A stretch of 64,000 nucleotides of DNA from Cohnella baijiui (lineage in GTDB: Bacteria; Bacillota; Bacilli; Paenibacillales; Paenibacillaceae). The position numbers and the translations under genes are program-made. Within the stretch, counting starts at the first letter, position 1. Each line of letters begins with the position of its first letter. Shown here piece after piece: positions 27,620-35,368 of this stretch. The notes below the pieces were generated by a model. It had not been told where the DNA came from. It ran no database searches and was given only the letters and a program-made list of their open reading frames with translations. The stretch spans positions 124,001-188,000 of the forward strand of contig NZ_JAJFOW010000004.1 in assembly GCF_020731285.1 (NCBI RefSeq), given 5' to 3'.

Positions 27620-27859
27620 TCTAGAGCCAACCGGACCAGACGTCGAGCCGGTTGCCGTTCAGGTCGTAGAAACGGAAATTTTTGCGATTGCCGTCGTACA
27701 GTTTGATCTCGGAGACACTGACGCCCTGCGCTTTCAGGTGCGCATGCGTGCGTTCGATGTCGTCGGATTTGAAAGTCAGCAGGTGCATGTCGTAGTCCTC
27801 GCCTTCCCAGTCGTCGGTCTTGTAGGTCAGCGTGGCGTCTTCCTCGCGTTTTGGCGTGA
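27620..27859. repeat. 240-bp direct repeat, left copy (duplicated VOC gene 3' end)
   Basis: These 240 bases match 45511-45750 at 238 positions, in the same orientation. The two differences are both synonymous in the VOC frame. The match stops at the first base past the VOC stop codon on one side and in mid-gene on the other. The two copies bracket the mannosidase and beta-helix island. Confidence 0.95.
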
Positions 27860-27938
27860 TTATCCGTGTCATGTTCTTTGCAAAATTTCTGAAGGAATGG
27901 AGCAAGCGCGGGAATAGCTTTGTCATTGGCAAGGTCAC
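27621..27938 (-). pseudogene. Truncated VOC-family gene fragment
   Basis: The last 79 or so codons match the C-terminal half of the intact VOC gene at 45512-45898 without an amino-acid change (TPKREEDATLTYKTDDWEGE and onward to LDVWSGWL). The N-terminal half, with the first metal ligands and the dimer fold, is replaced by unrelated sequence (MTLPMTKLFPRLLHSFRNFA). The open frame continues only by chance and lacks a ribosome-binding site. It is a by-product of the duplication that flanks the island, not a working gene. Confidence 0.85.
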
Positions 27939-27953
27939 GACTGTGATTTTATG

Positions 27954-27986
27954 TTGAAAACGAACATATCGTGTTATAAAATAACA
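27954..27986 (+). promoter_or_regulatory. Beta-mannosidase promoter with an overlapping dyad
   Basis: TTGAAA (27954-27959), 17 bp, TAAAAT (27977-27982) is a plausible sigma-A promoter 45 bases before the gene. A perfect dyad TGTTATAAAATAACA (27972-27986) covers the -10 box. It differs from the ATGTATT-type operators at 31.6 kb, so another regulator may act here. Confidence 0.5.
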
Positions 27987-28025
27987 TTAATTTTTTGAAA
28001 CTAACACAAAAAGGAGGGAAACTAC

Positions 28026-30350
28026 ATGAAAGCACCGATCGAGAACGGATGGCTCCTAACCGGTTCGCACCCCGGATTTTGGGAGTTCGGACGAAGCATG
28101 GAGCTCGGCATCGAGTTAAAAGGGCTCATCCCATGGATACCTGCAAAGGTACCGGGAAGTGTCCATTACGATTTGTACGAATCAGGTTATCTTCCCGATC
28201 CTTATTGGGGGCTGAACTCGCAGGCGTGCGAATGGGTAAACGAACGCAATTGGCTTTATCGAAACGCTTTTGTTGCCGATGATCGATGGCGCGGAAGAAA
28301 AGTGCGCCTGGTATGCGAGGGTATCGACTATTCGGCTAAAGTACGGCTAAACGGCGAACCCCTAGGCGAGCATCGCGGCATGTTTACGCCTGCCGAGTTC
28401 GATCTCACCGATCGGCTGCGCTGGGGGGAATCGAACGAACTTCTCATCGGCATTGATGTAACGCCGGAAGGCGTTCCTCAACTGGGCTACACGAATCAAG
28501 TCAATCACCTGAAGAGCCGTTTCGGATACAAGTGGGACTTTTGCCCGCGACTCCAGAACATGGGGTTATGGAAACCCGTTTATCTTTGTATTAACGGATC
28601 GTCCCGTTTTAATGACGTTCATTGGAAGACATGCTTAAACGAAGACGGCGCGGAGGGGCTCGTGACGGTCGTACTCGATAACGAGAAGGGCGGACAAGGA
28701 AGCGTCATAACGAACCTGTACGCCCCCGACGGAACGCTTTGCTCATCCCGGACAACCCAAGTGCAGCTAAGACCGGGACTACAAATCGTTGAGCAACGAT
28801 TAAATATCGCTCATCCTGAGCTCTGGTACCCGAATGGCTACGGCAACCAACCGCTGTACCGTTTGGTTACGGAAGTGCGTCTCGATGGTCAGCCGTACGC
28901 GGAACCTTCCGACGATCGGGAGTTAATCGTCGGCATTCGGTCGCTAGCTTTTAAGCAAAACCCAGGTTCCCCCGACGATTCGCTCGCCTATACCGTTATC
29001 GTCAATGACCGTCCCGTTTATTTAAAAGGCTGGAACTGGGTCCCCGTCGATCAATTGTACGGTCGCGAAAGAAGGGAGCAATACGAACATCTCATCCGAC
29101 TTGCTAAAGAGGCGAACGTTAATCTGTTGCGCGTATGGGGGGGCGGTCTGATCGAACGGGAACTGTTCTACGAGTTGTGCGATCGGTCAGGCATCTTGAT
29201 CTGGCAAGAAATGATGCAGTCCAGTTCCGGTTTCAACAACGAACCTAGCGCAGAGGCCGCCTTTCTCCACGAATTGCAACAAACGATGCGATTCGTCATT
29301 CGGGAAAAACGAAACCATCCATCGCTGGCCATCTGGTGCGGAGGCAACGAATTGACCGAAGGAGGTCACTTGCAAGATCGACTCGTGCCGCTCACCGACA
29401 ACCATCCAAACTTGCGGATGCTTCGGGATTTGGTCGCGGACCTCGACGGGGAGAGATTGTTTCTGCCCTCTTCCGCTTCCGGCCCGGTCTTTTTTCTGGA
29501 ACAACAGCACGCCGGGCAAGGCTTGTCCTACGACGTGCACGGTCCCTGGAAATATGCCGGGGACGTCGATCACTATACTCTCTATAACGGCAGCGACGCA
29601 TTGCTTCACAGCGAGTACGGCGCGGATGGCTTCGCGAGCCTGGATAGCTTGAAGAGGTTCCTGCCCGAAGACGAGTTGACGACGATGTCCGAACCTTCGC
29701 CAACTTGGCTGCACCACGGATACGAATATTGGAACATGAACGAGCAGTTGGAGCGCTTATTCGGGCCCGGCTGCACACTCGAGGAAAAGGTCCGGCTGTC
29801 CCAATGGCTTCAGGCTGAAGCCATTGGTTATGCTGTAGAGTCCAACCGGCGCCGGGCGCCTCGGTGCAGCGGGAGCATCTTGTGGCAAATGAACGAACCT
29901 TTCCCGAATGTGTCTTGCACGAGCGCCGTGGACTACTACGGCATGCCGAAACCCGCCTACTTCCGAACGGCACTCGCTCAGCGTCCGATTCATCCGTCGG
30001 CGCAGTTTGACAAGCTGGCCTACACGCGCGGCGAATCGTTTCAAGCGCGATTATTCATTTGCGCCGATCACCCTAACAACGCCGATGCGCAATTGTGCTG
30101 GACGATATGCAACAAAGCCGGAGAGACGTTGCTGAAAGGCGAGACGGAAAGCTTCCCGATTCAAGAACTCGTCACGGCTTGCGGCTCGATTGACTGGAGC
30201 ATACCTGACGATTGCCAAGAAGCGTTCCGACTTAATTTGAAATTGCGAACGGTTGGTAATGGGGAGATCGAGAACCATTACCTGTTCGCCTGCACATCCG
30301 ACGAACCTGCATCCGCCCCCTTGCAGGCGTTGCGAACATTCCTGTCTTAA
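28026..30350 (+). CDS. Beta-mannosidase (GH2)
   Basis: A 774-residue GH2 enzyme that removes terminal beta-mannose. The N-terminal sugar-binding domain contains IPAKVPGSVHYDLYESGYLP and DPYWGLNSQACEWVNERNW, characteristic of beta-mannosidases. The catalytic barrel has acid/base E442 in WCGGNEL and nucleophile E530 in LHSEYGADG. There is no signal peptide, so it acts in the cytoplasm. GGAGGG lies 6 bases before the ATG. It is the first gene inside the repeat-bounded island; an alpha-mannosidase lies further along, so the island can cleave both mannose anomers. Confidence 0.9.
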   Translation: MKAPIENGWLLTGSHPGFWEFGRSMELGIELKGLIPWIPAKVPGSVHYDLYESGYLPDPYWGLNSQACEWVNERNWLYRNAFVADDRWRGRKVRLVCEGIDYSAKVRLNGEPLGEHRGMFTPAEFDLTDRLRWGESNELLIGIDVTPEGVPQLGYTNQVNHLKSRFGYKWDFCPRLQNMGLWKPVYLCINGSSRFNDVHWKTCLNEDGAEGLVTVVLDNEKGGQGSVITNLYAPDGTLCSSRTTQVQLRPGLQIVEQRLNIAHPELWYPNGYGNQPLYRLVTEVRLDGQPYAEPSDDRELIVGIRSLAFKQNPGSPDDSLAYTVIVNDRPVYLKGWNWVPVDQLYGRERREQYEHLIRLAKEANVNLLRVWGGGLIERELFYELCDRSGILIWQEMMQSSSGFNNEPSAEAAFLHELQQTMRFVIREKRNHPSLAIWCGGNELTEGGHLQDRLVPLTDNHPNLRMLRDLVADLDGERLFLPSSASGPVFFLEQQHAGQGLSYDVHGPWKYAGDVDHYTLYNGSDALLHSEYGADGFASLDSLKRFLPEDELTTMSEPSPTWLHHGYEYWNMNEQLERLFGPGCTLEEKVRLSQWLQAEAIGYAVESNRRRAPRCSGSILWQMNEPFPNVSCTSAVDYYGMPKPAYFRTALAQRPIHPSAQFDKLAYTRGESFQARLFICADHPNNADAQLCWTICNKAGETLLKGETESFPIQELVTACGSIDWSIPDDCQEAFRLNLKLRTVGNGEIENHYLFACTSDEPASAPLQALRTFLS

Positions 30351-30352
30351 AG

Positions 30353-30400
30353 AAACGGCTCCTCTTGAACCGTCAAACCGGTGTCAAGGGGAGCCGTTTT
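30353..30400. terminator. Bidirectional terminator between beta-mannosidase and regulator
   Basis: A near-perfect 16-bp stem, AAACGGCTCCTCTTGA (30353-30368) with TCAAGGGGAGCCGTTT (30384-30399), with A- and T-rich ends on both strands. It separates two convergent genes. Confidence 0.85.
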
Positions 30401-30409
30401 CCTTCATGC

Positions 30410-31522
30410 TCAGGCTTTACTCTCATTCCGCATCAGGGACAGGTTCTCGACCGTTCGGCCTTCATACAAGCTGATGGGGGTGACGATGCTTTCGCAAACC
30501 TCTTTCTCACGCATAGCCTTAGCCAGCAGCTTAACGGCCTGCTCTCCCATTGCAGTCGTATCTTGCTGAATGAAACTAAAGAAGTGGCCGTCCAAATCAC
30601 GCAGGCCGGGATTGTCGAATGAAAGAATGGAAAGATCCTCTGGAACGCGCCTGCCCGTTTCTTTCGCGACTTGAGCTATAAAGACGGAAAGGTTGCGGTT
30701 AAACGAAAAGACCGCCGTTATTTCCTCGTGCCGTTCCATCCACGACCTGACCAAAGATTCGATTTCTTCCTCGCTATTATAAGTATCGCGAATACCGATC
30801 AGCCAATGGTCGGGATTTATGACCAGCCGATGCTTCTGCGCCGCTTCGAGATAGCCGCGAAACCGTTCGTCCGCGCTCGACGTCTTCGATTTGGCTTCGG
30901 ATAGAATGCCAATATTCCGATGACCTTTGCCGATTAAATATTCCGTCCCCAACATCCCGCCCGAATAGTTGTCCGAGTATACCGCGTTCGTCGGAATGCC
31001 CGGCAAATACTTGTCGACCAAAACAAACGGAAAAGATAAAGTTTTTAACTTAATAATTTCTTCGCTGTAGATTTCGTTGTCGATCGGGTAAATAATAAGC
31101 CCGCTCGTCTGTTTATCCACCAGATCCTGAATGGTCCGCAACTCTTCCTCGGGGCTCAGATTCATCTTGAGAATCAATTCAAAGCCTTCCTTCCGGCAAG
31201 TTCGCTCGATCGCTATGAGCATGGCCTTGGCAGCATCATCAAGCAACGCCGTTAACAGCACGCCGATTCGTTTCCCTTCCGTTCTTTCGCTCCGCGCAAC
31301 GAATGTTCCTTTGCCGGAAACGCGGTAGACGAGGCCTTCTTCCACGAGTTGCTTGATTGCCGAGATGACAGTCACTCTGCTCACGCCGAACTGAGCCATC
31401 AACTCCGCTTCCGTCGGGATCTGATCGTCGGGTCTAAACGCCTGACTGGAAATTTGGGATTTAATATATTCCCGTATTTGTAAATACAACGGAACCTTCG
31501 ATGAATCAGGCCCAGAGGACAT
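30410..31522 (-). CDS. GntR/LacI hybrid transcriptional regulator (AraR type)
   Basis: A 370-residue regulator: GntR winged helix at residues 8-75 (PTEAELMAQFGVSRVTVISA) joined to a LacI/periplasmic-binding-protein-like sugar-sensing domain (KRIGVLLTALLDDAAKAM, then EYLIGKGHRNIGILSEA). This is the build of AraR. It is divergent from the permease genes, and two ATGTATT-type palindromes lie in between, one on each side of the gap. AAGGAG precedes the ATG. Its effector is presumably a mannose-containing saccharide. Confidence 0.88.
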   Translation of the reverse strand: MSSGPDSSKVPLYLQIREYIKSQISSQAFRPDDQIPTEAELMAQFGVSRVTVISAIKQLVEEGLVYRVSGKGTFVARSERTEGKRIGVLLTALLDDAAKAMLIAIERTCRKEGFELILKMNLSPEEELRTIQDLVDKQTSGLIIYPIDNEIYSEEIIKLKTLSFPFVLVDKYLPGIPTNAVYSDNYSGGMLGTEYLIGKGHRNIGILSEAKSKTSSADERFRGYLEAAQKHRLVINPDHWLIGIRDTYNSEEEIESLVRSWMERHEEITAVFSFNRNLSVFIAQVAKETGRRVPEDLSILSFDNPGLRDLDGHFFSFIQQDTTAMGEQAVKLLAKAMREKEVCESIVTPISLYEGRTVENLSLMRNESKA

Positions 31523-31558
31523 CCACAGTTCACTCCTTAAAGCATAGTCGAAAACTCC

Positions 31559-31576
31559 AATACATTTGAATGTATT
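31559..31576. promoter_or_regulatory. Regulator operator, copy 1
   Basis: AATACATTTGAATGTATT, an 18-bp inverted repeat with perfect 8-base arms around TG. It lies 37 bases upstream of the GntR/LacI-type gene, where it could mediate autoregulation. Confidence 0.65.
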
Positions 31577-31633
31577 GTATCATTCTTTGAACAAATTATT
31601 AATTATTAATTTCTCCAAAAAAGACTCTTTATT

Positions 31634-31651
31634 AAATGTATTAATACATTT
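31634..31651. promoter_or_regulatory. Regulator operator, copy 2
   Basis: AAATGTATTAATACATTT, a perfect 18-bp palindrome, 75 bp centre to centre from copy 1 and just upstream of the permease promoter. A further half site AATGTATT (31661-31668) touches the -35 box. Confidence 0.75.
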
Positions 31652-31666
31652 AATTATAATAATGTA

Positions 31667-31695
31667 TTGACTTAATAACTTTCAGGTTTTATGAT
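31667..31695 (+). promoter_or_regulatory. Sigma-A promoter of the permease/binding-protein operon
   Basis: TTGACT (31667-31672), a 17-bp spacer and TATGAT (31690-31695), each one base off consensus. Transcription should start near 31702, just before the cre site. Confidence 0.75.
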
Positions 31696-31707
31696 ACTAG
31701 TAAATGT

Positions 31708-31721
31708 TGTAACCGTTCTCA
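31708..31721 (+). promoter_or_regulatory. CcpA cre site
   Basis: TGTAACCGTTCTCA matches the cre consensus TGWAANCGNTNWCA at every position. It lies about 6-20 bases after the expected start of transcription and abuts the ribosome-binding site, where CcpA would block transcription when a preferred sugar is present. Confidence 0.7.
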
Positions 31722-31736
31722 GGAGAGGGTGCCGAA

Positions 31737-32630
31737 ATGCTTAAAGCAATAACAAGACATAAGTTCATTTACTTCATGATCCTGCCGACGTTCATCTACT
31801 TTCTGGTTTTCAGTTACGTTCCGATGGTTGGAATTGTTATTGCTTTCAAAGACATCCAACTGTTTAAGGGGATCTGGGCGAGCCCGTGGGTCGGGCTTGA
31901 ACATTTCCGAACGTTTTTCGGTTCCATACAATTCGATCGGCTAATGGGCAACACACTGACCATCAGCCTGTCCCGCATCGTGTTCGGCTTTCCCATTCCA
32001 ATCCTGTTCGCCCTCCTGCTGAACGAAGTGCGTGTAGGCGCTTTCAAGAAAGCCGTGCAGACGATTACTTATTTCCCCCACTTCCTATCTTGGGTTATTT
32101 TCGGCGGCATTATCTATAACTTGCTTGGACCGAACGGGGCGTTAAACCTCATTTTGAACTTGCTTGGCATGGAGAAAATCGACTTTATGACGAATCCCCC
32201 CATTTTCCGAGGCATGCTAATCGTGACGGGTATACTTAAAGAATTTGGATGGGGAGCCATTATTTATCTTGCGGCCCTCTCGGGCATAGACGGCACGCTA
32301 TACGAAGCGGCGCGAATCGACGGGGCCGGCAAGCTCCGACAGATTTGGCACATTACACTGCCGGGCATTCGCTCGACCATCGTCTTAATGTTCGTGCTGT
32401 CGCTTGCCGGGATTATGGATGCCGGCATGGAACAAATTCTTATTCTCGCTAACCCGCTTGTTTACAGCACTAGCGATATTATCGATACCTACGTATACCG
32501 CATCGGCTTACAGGAAAGCAATTTTGGACTGGCTACGGCGGTCGGCCTGTTCAAAGGCGTAATCGGCACCGTCCTTATCGTGTTAGGCAACATGATTGTC
32601 CGGAGAACGGGGGAGCGTTCGATATGGTAG
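31737..32630 (+). CDS. LplB-type carbohydrate ABC transporter permease
   Basis: A 297-residue permease of the LplB/YteP kind. The N-terminus (YFMILPTFIYFLVFSYVPMV) and GLEHFRTFFGS are typical; the EAA loop is YEAARIDGAGKLRQIWHITL. Six membrane helices are expected. AGGAGAGG lies 9 bases before the ATG. It overlaps the next permease gene. No ATPase gene is in the island, so a shared MsmX-type ATPase encoded elsewhere probably powers it, as is usual for this family. Confidence 0.9.
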   Translation: MLKAITRHKFIYFMILPTFIYFLVFSYVPMVGIVIAFKDIQLFKGIWASPWVGLEHFRTFFGSIQFDRLMGNTLTISLSRIVFGFPIPILFALLLNEVRVGAFKKAVQTITYFPHFLSWVIFGGIIYNLLGPNGALNLILNLLGMEKIDFMTNPPIFRGMLIVTGILKEFGWGAIIYLAALSGIDGTLYEAARIDGAGKLRQIWHITLPGIRSTIVLMFVLSLAGIMDAGMEQILILANPLVYSTSDIIDTYVYRIGLQESNFGLATAVGLFKGVIGTVLIVLGNMIVRRTGERSIW

Positions 32631-33535
32631 CCAAATCGATGGAGAAACGAAGCCGATCTTTGGACAACAACCCGCTTTGGGCGAAAACCCTCATTTATCT
32701 TATACTGACCGCGTTAAGTTTGATTACGCTGCTCCCGATGGTCAATGTTATCGCTTTCAGTTTCAGTGAAGCACGGGCAATATACGATAATCCGCTGATG
32801 CTGCTCCCGCACGACTTCACGACGGCCGCCTATACGTACATCTTCTCCACGCCGGCCTTGCTCAAGGCTTTCGGCATTACGGTTTACGTGACGCTTGCCG
32901 GAACGCTGTTGAACCTTCTGTTTACGGTAACCGGAGCTTACGGACTATCCAAGACCCATATCCCGGGCCACCGTTTCCTTCTCTGGTGGACGATCATTCC
33001 GATGCTGTTCGGAGCCGGATTGATTCCGTTCTATCTGCTGCTCAAGGAGTTGCACCTGATCAATTCGCTGTGGGCCATGATTCTTCCCGGACTTGTCGCC
33101 CCTTTTAATCTGATTCTCATGCGCAACTTCTTCTGGTCCATTCCGGACGAACTCGAGGAGTGCGTAAAGATCGACGGAGCAACCGAGTGGACGGCGCTTA
33201 CGCGAATCATTCTGCCGCTCTCCAAACCGGCCATTGCCACGATTGCCCTCTTTTATGCCGTCGGACATTGGAACGATTATTTTAACGGATTGTTCTTTCT
33301 CACCGACAACGGCAAATGGCCTCTTCAAGTGCTGCTTCGCTCCATCATTATCGATATGAGCGCCCTTAACATGCGGGGTACCAACCTCGGACAGGATGTC
33401 ACGAAAGTCGTCCTGACGCCGGAAAACATTAAGTCGGCTACGATTGTTTTCTCGGTCGTTCCCATTCTGGTCGTCTACCCTTTCCTGCAGCGATATTTCG
33501 TTAAAGGCATCATGATGGGTGCGGTCAAAGGATAA
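32624..33535 (+). CDS. YtcP-type carbohydrate ABC transporter permease
   Basis: A 303-residue permease that pairs with the LplB-type protein. It has an N-terminal helix (LIYLILTALSLITLLPMVNV), NVIAFSFSEARAIYDNP, and the EAA loop ECVKIDGATEWTALTRIILP. The tail ending KGIMMGAVKG is typical of the YtcP family. It starts 7 bases before the preceding stop. A 22-base hairpin with inexact stem (33558-33579) follows, before the binding-protein gene. Confidence 0.9.
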   Translation: MVAKSMEKRSRSLDNNPLWAKTLIYLILTALSLITLLPMVNVIAFSFSEARAIYDNPLMLLPHDFTTAAYTYIFSTPALLKAFGITVYVTLAGTLLNLLFTVTGAYGLSKTHIPGHRFLLWWTIIPMLFGAGLIPFYLLLKELHLINSLWAMILPGLVAPFNLILMRNFFWSIPDELEECVKIDGATEWTALTRIILPLSKPAIATIALFYAVGHWNDYFNGLFFLTDNGKWPLQVLLRSIIIDMSALNMRGTNLGQDVTKVVLTPENIKSATIVFSVVPILVVYPFLQRYFVKGIMMGAVKG

Positions 33536-33557
33536 AGCAATGCGGACATGACACAAG

Positions 33558-33579
33558 GTAAACACCCTCCGGGGTTTAC
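33558..33579 (+). other. Intergenic hairpin before the binding-protein gene
   Basis: GTAAAC (33558-33563) pairs with GTTTAC (33574-33579), with an inner CCC/GGG extension and loop TCC. There is no T-tract. It may protect the downstream binding-protein transcript from 3'-5' decay. Confidence 0.4.
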
Positions 33580-33609
33580 ATATTCATTAGATTACAGGGG
33601 TGAATGGTA

Positions 33610-35268
33610 ATGGGGATCGCAAAACAGAAACAACAACGCACAAGTCTAAAACTGTCGGCTTTATTGCTAACAGCGGTAATGACGGCAGGAATCATGGCGG
33701 GATGCGCCAGCAAGAACGACAAGGAGAGCGCAAGCAGTCCCGGGTCCACGTCGCCGCAACAATCGCCGACATCTTCGGCATCCACTTCGTCTTCGGAAAA
33801 AGCTGCGCTTGCCGAGTTCTCGTATATGCGGCCGGTATGGGGCCCCGCCACCTTTGCGGAAGGCGGCGCTTACGAGCAAGCGTTGAACAAAGCCGCCAAC
33901 GTGAAGATGAGCGTTCAAATCGTCCCCGTCGGCGAATACGACGCAAAGCTTAACACGGTCATCGCTTCCGGCAACTTGCCGGACGTGTTCTGGACGCCTG
34001 GGCCTGCGGACTACAAGTTCGTTGACATGCAAAAGCAAGGCGCATTTTTGAAAATCAACGACTATCTGGAGAAGTATCCCGCTATCAAAGCAATGGCGCC
34101 GCAAGGTCTGTGGGATCAGTTAAAGGACGAGAACGGCGACATCTTTTTCCTGCCGAACGCAAGCAATCCCTTTAATCCGATGTTTAATTTCTACCGTAAA
34201 GACTTGTTTGAAAAACTGAGCATTCCCGAACCGACAACGATTGCCGAACTGGAAGCCGCTTTGGAAAAAATCAAAGCAAGCGACCCGGAAATCATTCCGC
34301 TCACCGGCCAGGACAGTTTCTGGGGACTTGGCGCGCTGGGCACATCGTTCGGCTTCGTCAAAGACGGGTGGATGCCATCCAAGGAAGACCCGAACAAACT
34401 TGTTCCTTACTGGATGTTGGACGGTGTCGTCGATTTCAACATGTGGCTGAAAAACTTGCGCCATAAAGGTCTTCTCGATTCGGAATATCTCGTGAATAAA
34501 GATTGGTCGCACTCCAAAACGAAGTTCGAGACGGGCAAAGCCGCTGTGCTGGGGATGGGCTGGGAGATTACCCCGGCAATCCTTCAAAACATGAAGAAAT
34601 CGGCACCCGATGCCAAGATCGGAATTTTGCCGCCGTTGAAAGGCCCTTACGGCGATGCGGGCGGCGCCCATTTATTCAATTTGTACGACAGGGGAATTTA
34701 CGTCTCCTCAAAGATGAAAGACCCGGATGGATTCTTCCGCGTGCTGAACTGGTCGTTGACGGAAGGCAGCGACTTTAGCCGCTATGGCGTCGAAGGCAAA
34801 ACGTATAAAGTCGTAGACGGCAAGAAGGTGCCGCTACCGCAAGACCAAGTGGAGAACGACTTCAAGACGACGCAGATTGAACCGCTTCAATTCCTCCGTC
34901 CGATTCAGGAGAAATTGGACTGGGCCGCGCTGAAAAACCTATACGAAGGCGCCGGCATCGGCGATATGTTCGACGAAGTCAAAAATAAGTACTACGCTTC
35001 CACCGCCAACTATTACGGCACTTACCGCCTGCCGAGCACGGTGTCCAAGACGGAACAGAAGGACGGCGCGCGGATTTACACCGATTACTTACAACCGCTG
35101 ATTGACGGCGGTGCGACACTCAACGACAAATGGAACAAACCGGAATGGGAAGCAGCCGTGAAGAAATGGCTTGACGCCGGCGGCGCCAAAATCATTGAAG
35201 AGGTTAACGCCAACCAGCCATCCAAGGCTAAACCGCAAATCAACATTAACGAACTGTTTCCCCAATAA
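33610..35268 (+). CDS. Sugar ABC transporter substrate-binding lipoprotein
   Basis: A 552-residue extracellular binding protein of the LplA/YtcQ kind. It has a lipoprotein signal (hydrophobic run ending in the lipobox AGIMAGC) and a Ser/Thr/Pro linker, then NLPDVFWTPGPADYKFVDMQ and AAVLGMGWEITPAILQNM. The ATG at 33610 is preferred over 33604 because AGGGGTGA ends at 33603, right against the earlier codon. It should feed the two permeases before it. The island context suggests a mannose-containing oligosaccharide. Confidence 0.88.
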   Translation: MGIAKQKQQRTSLKLSALLLTAVMTAGIMAGCASKNDKESASSPGSTSPQQSPTSSASTSSSEKAALAEFSYMRPVWGPATFAEGGAYEQALNKAANVKMSVQIVPVGEYDAKLNTVIASGNLPDVFWTPGPADYKFVDMQKQGAFLKINDYLEKYPAIKAMAPQGLWDQLKDENGDIFFLPNASNPFNPMFNFYRKDLFEKLSIPEPTTIAELEAALEKIKASDPEIIPLTGQDSFWGLGALGTSFGFVKDGWMPSKEDPNKLVPYWMLDGVVDFNMWLKNLRHKGLLDSEYLVNKDWSHSKTKFETGKAAVLGMGWEITPAILQNMKKSAPDAKIGILPPLKGPYGDAGGAHLFNLYDRGIYVSSKMKDPDGFFRVLNWSLTEGSDFSRYGVEGKTYKVVDGKKVPLPQDQVENDFKTTQIEPLQFLRPIQEKLDWAALKNLYEGAGIGDMFDEVKNKYYASTANYYGTYRLPSTVSKTEQKDGARIYTDYLQPLIDGGATLNDKWNKPEWEAAVKKWLDAGGAKIIEEVNANQPSKAKPQININELFPQ

Positions 35269-35300
35269 CGGTCAAGATAACGAGTAAGTGCCATCTAGCG

Positions 35301-35340
35301 GCCCGCCTCCGGATGAATAAAGGGTGGCGGGCTTTCCATT
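35301..35340 (+). terminator. Partial terminator after the binding protein
   Basis: GCCCGCC (35301-35307) pairs with GGCGGGC (35326-35332), an 18-nt loop, then TTTCCATTTT. It sits inside the operon, before the alpha-mannosidase gene, and could lower expression of the enzymes relative to the binding protein. Confidence 0.6.
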
Positions 35341-35368
35341 TTCGGAATTGCGACAGGAGAGATTCGTA

